From NCBI GenBank assembly GCA_965218555.1, contig OZ244625.1, forward strand, positions 1,054,001 through 1,118,000: a stretch of 64,000 nucleotides of DNA, written 5' to 3'. The translations under genes were made by a program, and so were the position numbers. Of this stretch, positions 34,250 through 42,787 are shown piece by piece. The notes under the pieces were generated by a model. The model had not been told where the DNA came from. It did not search any database and saw nothing but the letters and a program-made list of their open reading frames with translations. The stretch comes from JAPPLB01 sp965218555. Lineage in GTDB: Bacteria; Acidobacteriota; Terriglobia; Bryobacterales; UBA6623. Each line of letters opens with the position of its first letter. Position 1 is the stretch's first letter.

Positions 34250-34942
34250 TCAACTGGGCACCAGGGAGGCGCCCGCCACAGCTACGGCCGCATGCTGGTG
34301 TTCTTCCTCTCTATCGTGGTGGCTGTGTTCGTCGTGCCGTGGTTGTTGATGATCCACGAGCCGAGGCGGTGGATGGGCAGCTCTATCCCCTAGGAGCCAG
34401 TCGATGCGTTCGATCAGCTCGTCTTCCTCGACAAGCCCCAGGACCCTCATAGCTACGCGTCCGTCACGGTCGATCAGAGCAGTCGCGGGCAAGGTGGTTC
34501 CCAGCCCAAGCCGCTCCATATCCTTGATCGTGGCGCCGAGCCAGATCGGGAAATTGATGTCATACTCTTCGGTGAACGGTTCGACTTGATCCCTCGTGTC
34601 CGCATCGTCCGCCGACGCGCCGATGATCTCCACACCTCTCGCTTGATAATCCTCGCGCACCCGGACGAAGATCGGTATTTCCTCCCGGCAAGGCACGCAC
34701 CAGGTAGCCCAAAAGTTCAGGATGACGATTCGGCCCCGATAGTGTTCCAGGCTTTGGCGATCCCCCGAGAGTCCTTCCAGTGCGAGGGTCGCAGGCTCCT
34801 CCCGTCCTTTGAGCCGTTCAGACTCCGCCTGAGAGGCAGACCCTCCGCAGGGCAGCAGGAACAGGAACGCGGAAAACCCCAAAGTACACCGCGAGATCGC
34901 GGTACCTGCCGTTCTCCGTCGAAGTTCCGCCGTGGCCACCAC
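34250..34942 (-). CDS. TlpA/ResA-like thiol-disulfide oxidoreductase with His-rich tail
   Basis: A 230-residue exported thioredoxin-fold protein. An N-terminal hydrophobic segment (LGFSAFLFLLPCGG) acts as a signal or lipoprotein anchor. The core has the active site WATWCVPCREE with CVPC at about residue 82, the cis-Pro in TTLPATALIDRDG and the family spacing of TlpA/ResA (AhpC-TSA/redoxin). It likely reduces or isomerises disulfides in the periplasm, for example haem-binding CxxCH sites of the cytochrome-like proteins in this region (inference). The last 40 residues are unusual, with many histidines (HDEHSHHDREEEHQHA). Either this is a metal-binding tail or readthrough after a 3' change. The start is one of two adjacent GTG codons. 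Confidence 0.8.
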   Translation of the reverse strand: MVATAELRRRTAGTAISRCTLGFSAFLFLLPCGGSASQAESERLKGREEPATLALEGLSGDRQSLEHYRGRIVILNFWATWCVPCREEIPIFVRVREDYQARGVEIIGASADDADTRDQVEPFTEEYDINFPIWLGATIKDMERLGLGTTLPATALIDRDGRVAMRVLGLVEEDELIERIDWLLGDRAAHPPPRLVDHQQPRHDEHSHHDREEEHQHAAVAVAGASLVPS

Positions 34943-35712
34943 TCCAGCTTAGCGCCGCTTCTGGGTCGATTGTCCCGGTCAGTTTGTGAAAGGGTCGAAT
35001 ACGACTGCTCGGCCCATTTGTGCTCATGTTGTGGCTCTGAATGGATGACCCGTCTCACCTGAGCAACTCGGTGATTCGGCAACTACGGCTAAGGGTCCTC
35101 CAGCAGCCCGAACGTTGAGTTGCTCGATCCTTGAGGACCCCACGAACGGGAGAGAGCCGCCCATACGTGCGTCACCGTGCGGCTTCAAGGAATGCAGTTC
35201 CGGTTATAGCCCCGAGAGTCTTTGCGCACTAAAGAGGCTGCCCGAGGACCTTGCCACAGAAGAACTTTCAGCGGGCTGAGTGCCGTGGAGATGGCTCGAA
35301 AATGCCGCACGGGTGCACCATGAACCGCATTCCATGTATTTGTGAAATTCCGGCGTGTATAACGATTGGCTGTTGAGTTGTCCGCCGTGCTTATTGAGCT
35401 CTTCCTGGCTCGGGAGATCCTTCGGCTGAGGTTAGTCGCTGTTCGGCAGGTGTCCTACAGAGCATCGCCAGCTTGCTGTCAACCACGCTGAGCTGGGACC
35501 TGCGGCATGACCGGGTAGTCGACTATGCGACGAGCAGAAGAACATCACAAGGCCTGCGGTCCGCCAAAGTGAAATCAGGCAAATGCAGGCCCTTACGCCC
35601 GTGATGATCCTTCTCCCGGCCGTACCTTTGTGGAAAGCCCACCCATCACCGATCGACCCGCGCCTGAGCTACGGTTGATCGCGTCGCCTATCACGTGAAA
35701 CGAAGCAATGAT
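34943..35712. other. 770-base stretch without a supported gene
   Basis: No coding frame resembles a family and base composition is lower in GC than in neighbouring genes. A hairpin-prone segment near 35158-35195 (AGCCGC with GCGGCT arms) vaguely recalls the 3' end of a group II intron, but no maturase or other intron domain is visible. Confidence 0.5.
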
Positions 35713-35788
35713 TGGTGGACCTGGAGGGATTCGAACCCTCGACCTCTTCCATGCCATGGAAGCGCGCTCCCAACTGCGCCACAGGCCC
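35713..35788 (-). tRNA. tRNA-Ala (anticodon GGC)
   Basis: The complement strand folds into a full cloverleaf: acceptor GGGCCTG with CAGGTCC, D-arm GCGC/GCGC, anticodon stem CTTCC/GGAAG around loop ATGGCAT (anticodon GGC, reading GCC), T-arm GAGGG-TTCGAAT-CCCTC, and an encoded 3' CCA. The G3-U70 pair, the alanine identity element, is present. The 76-nt length is normal. Confidence 0.97.
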
Positions 35789-35923
35789 GTCTCGGTAGGA
35801 TCACGTTCAGGATAGCACGACACCGTGGGCCGCCCCGCACCAACGGCGTTGATCCGCTGCCGGCTGCGGTTGCCTTCCGCCATAACGCGCGGTCGGCGTA
35901 TCATCAAGGAAAAGGAGCCGTCG

Positions 35924-36208
35924 ATGGCTTATTGGGCATTCGTTCTCATTCTTCTGTCTCTTCTGAGCTTACCGGCTCAGCAGGGTCCCGGGCTGAAGAC
36001 CCGCCAGCAACAACGGAACGCCATCCTCAAAGAGGATCACGAGAAGTCGCTCAAGGACGTGGCCGAGATTCTCGAACTTGCCAAGAAGCTTCAGGAAGAA
36101 CTCGATAAAAATGAAGAACACATTATCGATATCCGTACCCTGCGTAAGGCGGAACGCATCGAAAACCTGGCCAAGAATGTAAAAAACCGTATGCGGCGGA
36201 TGTTCTGA
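35924..36208 (+). CDS. Small secreted helical protein
   Basis: 94 residues. The N-terminal signal peptide is MAYWAFVLILLSLLSLPAQQ. The mature part is almost entirely charged and helix-forming (KEDHEKSLKDVAEILELAKK, LQEELDKNEEH and RTLRKAERIENLAKNVKNRM), suggesting a two-helix bundle or coiled coil in the periplasm. AAGGAG eight bases before ATG 35924 supports the start; the frame is open further upstream to 35825 but without family-like content. No function is recognised. Similar tiny secreted helical proteins are common in Acidobacteriota (recollection, not checked). Confidence 0.75.
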   Translation: MAYWAFVLILLSLLSLPAQQGPGLKTRQQQRNAILKEDHEKSLKDVAEILELAKKLQEELDKNEEHIIDIRTLRKAERIENLAKNVKNRMRRMF

Positions 36209-36564
36209 TCTGTATTTCTCGGGCGCACCGGATGGCCTCCAGAATCACTGTACGGCCGATGCCACCAGCCAAGAGACGCGCTGAGCCTCGAGACTGTCGC
36301 GTACCCCATCCCCAAGTTATTCCATCGAGGTTCGAACTATTATTGACGTCATTCACGGCGGAGTGTCCTGGGACACTTTCAGAGATTGGATGAAGATGAA
36401 ACGATGCTCGACGGCGTGGTCCTTTGCGTACTTGTGGTCCGAGTCCCGAGCGGGAAGCCTACGGAAAACGGCGGTCTGGTGCGAACTTCGTTTCACTTCA
36501 AGTACGCTAATCAATCCGAGTTCTGCCGAGTTGGAGGCGGGGACGAGCAGGAGGAGATGAAAAC
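36209..36564. other. Intergenic region with 16-bp palindrome
   Basis: No gene is supported. It contains AGTGTCC-TG-GGACACT (36362-36377), a perfect inverted repeat with a 2-base centre, 187 bases upstream of the dehydrogenase start. This could be an operator for that gene. Confidence 0.4.
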
Positions 36565-37536
36565 ATGGCGTTCGAAAGCCGAGTCAAGATTGTTGTTCCG
36601 GGTGATGACCCCGTCCAGATTCAAGGGTCGCCGGAACTGGACAAGCTCAAGCCCTACGGCGATGTCACCATCTTCACCGACCGCCCGGCGTCATCCTATG
36701 AAAAAGTAAAGCGGGCCGAGGGGGCGGAGGTCATCATGAACACCCGCGGCGCCGTGAAGTGGGGCGAAGAGGAGTTCCGCCAGTTGCCGGAACTCAAGAT
36801 CATCTCGCTGTGCTCGATCGGGACGGATATGATCAACCTCAAAGCGGCACGGGCACACGGTATCGCTGTCTGCAACCTGCCCGGGCGCACCGCGCCCGTT
36901 GTTGCCGAGCATATTTTCGGCATGATGTTCGGGTTGTCCAAGCGCACGGCCTTCTTGACCGAACAGATGAAAGCCGGGCAATGGCCCCGCATGAACAACG
37001 TCATGCTCCAAGGCAAGACCCTGGGCATCATCGGAACGGGGAACATCGGCGCCACCATGGCGCGATTGGCGCGGGCTGTCGGCATGAACGTCATCGCATG
37101 GACGTTCAACCCCTCACCGGAGCGCGCCGAGAAGCTGGGCGTGCGCTATGTCGAGCTCGACGAGCTGCTCAAGACCTCCGACGTCGTCAGCCTGCACGTC
37201 GCCGTGTCGGACAAGACACGCGGACTGATCGGCAAGCGAGAACTCGGCTTGATGAAGGAAGGCGCGCTACTGGTCAACGGAGCGCGCGGAGCCATCGTCG
37301 ATACTCCCGCGCTGGTGGAGGCTTTGAATACGGGTCACCTGGGAGGAGCCGCGGTAGACGTCTATGAACAAGAACCGCCTCCGCCCGATCACCCGCTGTT
37401 TGCCTGCGAGCAGGTGATTCTCACGCCCCACTGCGCCGACATGACCGTAGAAGGCGTGGAACTACTCAATGTTGGCGTGGTTGAGAACGTAATCGCTTTT
37501 CTGGAAGGTCATACCCAGAACAACGTCGCGATCTAG
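36565..37536 (+). CDS. D-isomer 2-hydroxyacid dehydrogenase (phosphoglycerate dehydrogenase-like)
   Basis: A 323-residue NAD(P)-dependent dehydrogenase. The substrate domain includes IISLCSIGTDMINLKAARAH. The Rossmann motif LGIIGTGNIGATMARLARA is near residue 152. The catalytic Arg is in LLVNGARGAIVDTPALVEAL, and Glu and His follow in YEQEPPPPDHPLF and VILTPHCAD. There is no ACT or regulatory domain, so it is shorter than classical SerA, and the substrate may be glyoxylate, hydroxypyruvate, 2-oxo sugar acids or 3-phosphoglycerate. AGGAGG lies 10-12 bases before ATG 36565. It is convergent with the M48 protease, with four bases between stops. Confidence 0.9.
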   Translation: MAFESRVKIVVPGDDPVQIQGSPELDKLKPYGDVTIFTDRPASSYEKVKRAEGAEVIMNTRGAVKWGEEEFRQLPELKIISLCSIGTDMINLKAARAHGIAVCNLPGRTAPVVAEHIFGMMFGLSKRTAFLTEQMKAGQWPRMNNVMLQGKTLGIIGTGNIGATMARLARAVGMNVIAWTFNPSPERAEKLGVRYVELDELLKTSDVVSLHVAVSDKTRGLIGKRELGLMKEGALLVNGARGAIVDTPALVEALNTGHLGGAAVDVYEQEPPPPDHPLFACEQVILTPHCADMTVEGVELLNVGVVENVIAFLEGHTQNNVAI

Positions 37537-37540
37537 ACGC

Positions 37541-38566
37541 TCAGCGGCGTTTCAGCGTCGGGCGATCCTCTTCTTCCTCCGTCCCCAGGCCTTCGTCATC
37601 AGCCGGGATCGTCGGATCTCCTGAAGATGGGCGGCGCAACGTAGGCCGGCTGGGGTCTTCTTCGCCCTTCTTGCGCGCGCCACGAGTGAGAGACGCCGAC
37701 AACTGGCGTTTGACATCGAGAAACTCCGACGTACTCACGACGTACTCAGGCTTGTTGGGCAGCAAGCTGTCGATGGTCTTCTGAACCTTTACGATGCGCT
37801 TGCCATGGGGCGGGTGGCTCCGGAAGAGCTTCGACATCGTGCCCGGCTTGCGCTTCTCGTCGGCCTTCATCTTCTCGAAGAAGTCGACGAACGCCGTCGG
37901 GTCGTAACCGGACTTGTAGAGGTATTGCAGACCGAGAAAATCCGCTTCCTCCTCGGCCTTCCGGCTGAACCGCAGGAAGGTGATCGGGATGGCGAAGCCC
38001 GCTGCCTGATAGATGCCATAGCCGGTCCATCCGCCCATGAAGATCAACGGAATCGTGGCCAACTGCATCACTTGGCCCTTGGTGGCCTGCTTCGTGCCGT
38101 GGCGCGCGGCAACATGGGCGATCTCATGCGCCATAACTCCGGCCAGCTCGGCCTCGCTCTCGGCCCGCATGAACAACCCTGAGTTCACATAGAAGAAGCC
38201 GCCCGGCAGCGCGAAGGCGTTGACTGCCTGACTATCGATCAGTTTGATCGTGAACGGAACCTTGGCGTCGGAGTTGCGGACCAGGTTTTGCCCCACTCGA
38301 TTGACATACTCGGCGATCACCGGGTCGTCAACGATCTTGGCATGGCGTTCGATATCCTGCGCGAGACGCTTGCCGAGGCCGATCTCCTTTTCGAGGGAAT
38401 AGAAGTTCATCCCCCCGCCAACCTCGCGGTCACCGATCGCTTCGACGTCTTCTTTCTTGTTCTTGGGATCGCGCTTGCCCTGCTTGTCGGACTTGGGTTC
38501 GGCGGTAAGTGAGAGCGGAAGGGTCAACGCGACTACAAGCACCAGGAAACTTCGCCAGATTCTCAT
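37541..38566 (-). CDS. Periplasmic M48 family zinc metalloprotease
   Basis: About 341 residues with a signal peptide (FLVLVVALTLPLSLTAEP). The protease core has HEIAH in ELAGVMAHEIAHVAARHG and the third zinc ligand Glu in RKAEEEADFLGLQYLYKSGY, as in M48 peptidases of the LoiP/BepA/YggG type that degrade or fold outer-membrane proteins. ATG 38566 has GGAGG correctly placed; an extension to 38602 is not needed. The C-terminal 60 residues are low complexity (Asp/Glu/Arg-Pro) with a doubled RPTL motif and look disordered. Unlike BepA there are no TPRs in the same chain, but a TPR protein lies about 1.2 kb upstream at 39800. Confidence 0.9.
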   Translation of the reverse strand: MRIWRSFLVLVVALTLPLSLTAEPKSDKQGKRDPKNKKEDVEAIGDREVGGGMNFYSLEKEIGLGKRLAQDIERHAKIVDDPVIAEYVNRVGQNLVRNSDAKVPFTIKLIDSQAVNAFALPGGFFYVNSGLFMRAESEAELAGVMAHEIAHVAARHGTKQATKGQVMQLATIPLIFMGGWTGYGIYQAAGFAIPITFLRFSRKAEEEADFLGLQYLYKSGYDPTAFVDFFEKMKADEKRKPGTMSKLFRSHPPHGKRIVKVQKTIDSLLPNKPEYVVSTSEFLDVKRQLSASLTRGARKKGEEDPSRPTLRRPSSGDPTIPADDEGLGTEEEEDRPTLKRR

Positions 38567-38638
38567 CACACCGCCTCCGTGCCGGGCTTCACGCGCTGCC
38601 ACTCAGTATAGCGCCGCGTACCAACTCGATCGAAGACC

Positions 38639-39436
38639 CTACTTGAACTTCTTTCCGGACTCGACCACGCCGTCGGACGGTTCGGACTCCGCAATCGCCG
38701 ACAGGGCGGGTACGGTCTCCAGCACGAGTTTTTGACTGTCGTTCAGGATCTCGAAGGCCTCTTCGAGCGAGCCCTCCGATACAGAGCCGCCCGTTGCCCG
38801 TGCCGCCGCATAGAGGGTATTGATGGCATCGCCGAATTCGGTTCCCGTGCTGTATTCGGGCGCCTCGCCGAAAGCGATCAGTTTCACAGTGTCCGTCAGA
38901 CGTTCGGCCCAGACCCGGGCCAAGCGCTTCGGATTGGTTTCTCCGGACAGAGTCAGGTCTTCCTGCGTCAGCTTGATCAGGAGGCGGCGATCGGTGCCGT
39001 CCTTCGCTTGCTGTACGATGGCGGGAAAGTTGTCGTCTTCGTCCAGAGTAATGATCTTGCCGGGCTCCTCCTTCAGGATCGTGACTGATTCCTGCAGACT
39101 CTCCACGATACTCCGGGCGCGGGCCGCTCCGCCTCCGCCTTCCAGTGGATCGTTGATCACGAAAACAGCGATCTCGTTCAGCTTGATGGCGATCGGCACG
39201 CCGTCGGTCTTGCCCTCATTCGGCAGCAGCGTGTAGGTCACTTCGATTTCAGGAAGGTCGCTGATGATGCCGCCGGTTTCCAGATACAGCACGAAGAATC
39301 CAACAGCGATGACCATCAGGATGGCCGCGATCATCACAGGCTGCTTGAGAACCGACTTCGCACTCGGTTTTTTGGCCTGCTTTGCAAAATCGAATTCGCC
39401 GGCATTCTCATCCGGCGGCGCGGGTGATTGACTCAT
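38639..39436 (-). CDS. Single-pass membrane protein of unknown function
   Basis: 265 residues. A charged cytoplasmic N terminus (residues 1-31), one membrane segment (MIAAILMVIAVGFFVLYL) and then a soluble domain rich in strands and helices. Within it, EVTYTLLPNEG, IAIKLNEIAVFVIND and a GGGG loop are visible, but I recognise no catalytic motif. The start ATG 39436 (MSQSPAPPDENAGEF) is chosen over one 12 bases upstream. It is on the same strand as, and 72 bases upstream of, the M48 protease, so the two could be cotranscribed. Confidence 0.75.
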   Translation of the reverse strand: MSQSPAPPDENAGEFDFAKQAKKPSAKSVLKQPVMIAAILMVIAVGFFVLYLETGGIISDLPEIEVTYTLLPNEGKTDGVPIAIKLNEIAVFVINDPLEGGGGAARARSIVESLQESVTILKEEPGKIITLDEDDNFPAIVQQAKDGTDRRLLIKLTQEDLTLSGETNPKRLARVWAERLTDTVKLIAFGEAPEYSTGTEFGDAINTLYAAARATGGSVSEGSLEEAFEILNDSQKLVLETVPALSAIAESEPSDGVVESGKKFK

Positions 39437-39448
39437 GGCTCTCAACAA

Positions 39449-39799
39449 ACCTCAGGATCCACAGAAATAAGACGCCCTTGGGAGCGATGTGGATACACAG
39501 TATTTGATTCTACTGCGAGCCGGACCCGCTGCTCTGCTCCCAAGGCCAAGACCAGCGCTCCGCCGCCCCAGGGACAAACGGGTTTCAGGAGTCTCTTCAT
39601 CAGAGGTTACAGACACCGCAGCCGTCAGATTTGTTCAGAGCGCGATGTTCGAGGTGCCCGGGGTTGCGCTGGAAGTCAATCGCGGCTCGTCAGCAGAGTC
39701 ATGCGGCGACTGATCCCTGCAACAGGTGTGGACCGGTACAGAAGCTCTGGGGGAGCCGTAGCGTCTCCGCAGCTCCTCACGCCACAAGCAGCCTGGCGG
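39449..39799. other. Intergenic stretch, no supported gene
   Basis: 351 bases between two minus-strand genes. Frames open on the plus strand translate to low-complexity Arg/Ser/Pro sequence. Nothing recognisable is present. Confidence 0.5.
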
Positions 39800-40582
39800 T
39801 CAGAGTCTCTTTAGCAAGTCCCGAACCTCGGACTTCGGGTCCGGGTTGGGCTCTCGGTCCGGGGCTTGGAGATAGCGTTCAATGAGTTTACGCGCTTCCG
39901 GGTAGAGGGATTTCCGCTTCGCGAGGACCCATGCCATAGCGGCGGCCCGCCAGACCTTGGGGTCTTCCGAGTCTCGAGCAAACGCCAGGTCGAACAACTC
40001 GTCACTCTCCGCATGCCTCCCGCGCCGGGCCAGCAAGCCGGCGTATTTCAGCAGCGGCCTCATCCCCTCTGGATCGAGTTTCCTTGCCTCGTCGAACTGC
40101 TCGTCGGCGCTGTCGAACTCGCGCACAGCCTCGTAGTAGGTTCCGAAAGCCTCGGCTCCGCGCGCTGCATCGATAGCCTGAATCCGGCTCGCGATCTCCT
40201 TGGCTTCGGCCTTATTGCCTCCGACAAACGAAGGCGCTTGGAGGTGAAATGCCTGGAGCGCGTCATAGGCATCAAGGTTGGATTCTTCCAACTTGATGGA
40301 GCGCTCCAATTCACGGCGCATCCGGCGCACGAGAGGCGCCGCGGCAAGCTTGCGCAATCCGGTCATCCTCTCGGCGCGCCGTCCCATGGCCAGGGCCAGC
40401 CAAAGGGAGTAGGTCGAGTTCTGAGGGTCTTGCTCAACGGCCCGCTGGAATGCATCTTGAGCCAGTCGGAAGTCCTCCGCGGAGAAGTGACGGATTCCCT
40501 CCTTCCAAGCGTCCTCGCCGGTACCGACGGCCGCTGCCGCCAAGGCACAAGCCATTGCGAGAAGTGCAATTCTTCGAGTCAT
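39800..40582 (-). CDS. Secreted TPR protein
   Basis: 260 residues with a signal peptide (IALLAMACALAAAAVGTG). The mature part is helical with several tetratricopeptide-type units, for example GIRHFSAEDFRLAQDAFQRA and VEQDPQNSTYSLWLALAMGR near residues 29-69, EFDSADEQFDEARKLDPEG near 155 and RRGRHAESDELFDLAFARD near 187. TPR arrays mediate protein contacts, so this probably scaffolds an envelope complex. It lies on the same strand as the M48 and membrane genes but 363 bases away. Confidence 0.82.
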   Translation of the reverse strand: MTRRIALLAMACALAAAAVGTGEDAWKEGIRHFSAEDFRLAQDAFQRAVEQDPQNSTYSLWLALAMGRRAERMTGLRKLAAAPLVRRMRRELERSIKLEESNLDAYDALQAFHLQAPSFVGGNKAEAKEIASRIQAIDAARGAEAFGTYYEAVREFDSADEQFDEARKLDPEGMRPLLKYAGLLARRGRHAESDELFDLAFARDSEDPKVWRAAAMAWVLAKRKSLYPEARKLIERYLQAPDREPNPDPKSEVRDLLKRL

Positions 40583-41150
40583 GGGTCAAACGTCACCGTC
40601 ACTTGGAATCGAATCCGACGTGATGCGGAAAGCACGCTCTCCTCCTAGTACAACAACTTTGGGCACCACCGTGCATAACCGAGCATTGCTGCAGGAATTC
40701 CGATCTTTGGCCCGAAACTTTCACCAGTATCCCTTGTTCTTCTCACTGGCGGATTGATCCGCCTCTCAACTCGGCAGGGAGGATGCGCGATGGCGCAAAC
40801 GACAACGATCGTCACACGATGGACCCACGGGAGCGGCATCGACTTCGCGCCACCGACGCCGGCTGGATGGAAATCGAGGTGCTGCCACATTTCGAGACTG
40901 TCCGCCGGTCGAGGGGATTGCGGGATGGGTCGACCATAGCGAAATGTCCGGGTGCGCCTAAGGCTTTCTCCGTGATTCCTTGCCACGGCGGCTCTGGCGT
41001 GCCGCCCGTCAACGCTTGAGGCCGATGGCTGTCGTCACGAGGCGGAACACCGGTCCTTTTTGGCTGGAAAGCTACATATGCAACGTAGCGCTGACTTGTC
41101 CCAATCAGCGGCCGCAAGCGAAACTCTACTGAGAACAGCCCATAGCTATA
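40583..41150. other. 568-base divergent intergenic region
   Basis: Separates the TPR gene (minus) from lysS (plus). No frame looks like a family member. TATAAT at 41147-41152 overlaps the annotated lysS start; promoters for both genes must lie in this stretch. Confidence 0.5.
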
Positions 41151-42782
41151 ATGAATCTTCCATCCTGCCCGCCTTCCGGCTTACGCTCGGAGTCCTTGTT
41201 GTCCCTCGAAGATCGTCTTTTTGAGCGGCGGTATCTGAAGATCCGCGAGATCGAAGCGTTGGGGTTTTCGACCTATCCGCGCAAGTTCGCCTACACGCAT
41301 ACGGCGGGCGAAATCCGCAAGAACTACGAACCGCTGAGCGGCGAGGACCTCGAAGCAGAGACCCTCCAAATGCGCGTCTGCGGTCGCCTGATGACAGTGC
41401 GGAGACAGGGCAAGGCGGGGTTCTGCCACCTCCAGCAGCAGGGCGAAAGGCTGCAGGTCTACGTTCGCAAGGACGAGGTCGGCGACGCGGCTTTCGAACT
41501 CTACAAGAAGCTCGACGCCGGCGACGTCATCGGCGTCGAGGGTCTCTTATTCCGCACCCGCACCGGCGAGCTTACCGTCCGTGCGAAACGCCTCTCATTC
41601 CTGGCGAAGGCGTTGCTCCCCCTGCCGGAAAAATGGCACGGCCTGCGAGACGTCGAGATCCGCTACCGCCAGCGCTACCTCGATCTCGTCACGAACGATC
41701 TCGTCCGCGAGGTGTTCGTCAAGCGGGAAAGGATCATCCAGGCGTTACGACAGGCGCTCGTCGAGCGCGGCTATCTCGAAGTCGAGACACCCATGATGCA
41801 GCCCATTTACGGCGGCGCTCTGGCGCGGCCGTTCCGCACGCATCACAACGCCCTCGACGTCGACCTCTATCTGCGCATCGCACCCGAGTTGTACCTCAAG
41901 AGGCTTATCGTCGGCGGCCTCGACCGCGTCTTTGAGATCAACAAGAACTTCCGCAACGAGGGCCTCTCGATGCGACACAACCCTGAGTTCACGATGCTGG
42001 AGTTCTATCAGGCCTACAGCGACTACAAAGACCTGATGGACTTGAGCGCAGTGCTGCTCCGGTCCGCCGCCGAAGCCGCCAACGACGGAAGCCCTGAGGT
42101 CGAATTCAAGGGACGGAAGATCGACTTCAGCAACCTTCACCGCCTTTCAATGAAAGAGGCCATCGTCGAGTTCTGGCCGAGCAGCAACACACGCCCTACT
42201 CCCGACGATCTGAATGACCCCGGTCGCGTCACGGAGTTGGTCGACATCTACAACGGCACGATCGATACCACACTGTCGCTTCCGCCGAACGCTTCATCGG
42301 GCGCCTGCATCCAGGCACTGTTCGAGCATGCCTGCGAAGAAAACCTGATCCAGCCAACGCTCATCTATGACTATCCGGTCGAGGCCTCGCCGCTTTCGAA
42401 AAAGAAGCCTGACGACCCGAATTGGGTCGAGCGCTTCGAGATCTACGCCGGCGGCATGGAGATCGCGAACGCCTATTCTGAGCTAAACGACCCCCAGGAA
42501 CAGCGTAGGCGCTTCGAGCAGCAAGTCGATCAGCGGGCACGGGGCGAGCAGGAAGCCCATGAAATGGACGAGGACTACATTCGCGCCCTCTGCTACGGCA
42601 TGCCGCCGACCGCTGGCGAGGGCATCGGCATCGACCGCCTCACCATGCTCCTCACGGACTCTCACACGATTCGCGACGTCGTGCTCTTCCCGTTGCTACG
42701 GCCTGAGGGCGAAATCGGCGTCTCCGAGCGCTTGCGCGGAATGGACGAAATGACCAACAACGAAGTGCAGAGCGGGGACTGA
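41151..42782 (+). CDS. lysS: Lysyl-tRNA synthetase, class II
   Basis: Charges tRNA-Lys with lysine in the cytoplasm. 543 residues: an N-terminal OB anticodon-binding domain (LQMRVCGRLMTVRRQGKAGF near residue 79), motif 1 in YLEVETPMMQPIYGGALARPF, motif 2 in KNFRNEGLSMRHNPEFTMLE and motif 3 GIGIDRLTMLLTDSHTIRDV. All class II signatures are intact. The start is uncertain: ATG 41151 has no ribosome site and is overlapped by a TATAAT box, while TTG codons at 41196 or 41199 begin just before the conserved region. The LolC-like gene starts five bases after the stop. Confidence 0.95.
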   Translation: MNLPSCPPSGLRSESLLSLEDRLFERRYLKIREIEALGFSTYPRKFAYTHTAGEIRKNYEPLSGEDLEAETLQMRVCGRLMTVRRQGKAGFCHLQQQGERLQVYVRKDEVGDAAFELYKKLDAGDVIGVEGLLFRTRTGELTVRAKRLSFLAKALLPLPEKWHGLRDVEIRYRQRYLDLVTNDLVREVFVKRERIIQALRQALVERGYLEVETPMMQPIYGGALARPFRTHHNALDVDLYLRIAPELYLKRLIVGGLDRVFEINKNFRNEGLSMRHNPEFTMLEFYQAYSDYKDLMDLSAVLLRSAAEAANDGSPEVEFKGRKIDFSNLHRLSMKEAIVEFWPSSNTRPTPDDLNDPGRVTELVDIYNGTIDTTLSLPPNASSGACIQALFEHACEENLIQPTLIYDYPVEASPLSKKKPDDPNWVERFEIYAGGMEIANAYSELNDPQEQRRRFEQQVDQRARGEQEAHEMDEDYIRALCYGMPPTAGEGIGIDRLTMLLTDSHTIRDVVLFPLLRPEGEIGVSERLRGMDEMTNNEVQSGD

Positions 42783-42787
42783 CTCCC

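Noticed and set aside
35158..35195. Group II intron domain V
   Set aside because: The AGCCGC/GCGGCT ends resemble domain V, but the inner stem, bulge and loop do not match, and no maturase or domain I is nearby.
35593..35907. Open minus-strand frame crossing the tRNA-Ala gene
   Set aside because: It reads through an unambiguous tRNA and has no protein features.
40754..41019. Short open frames between the TPR gene and lysS
   Set aside because: No start signals or family likeness, and their composition is like non-coding sequence.
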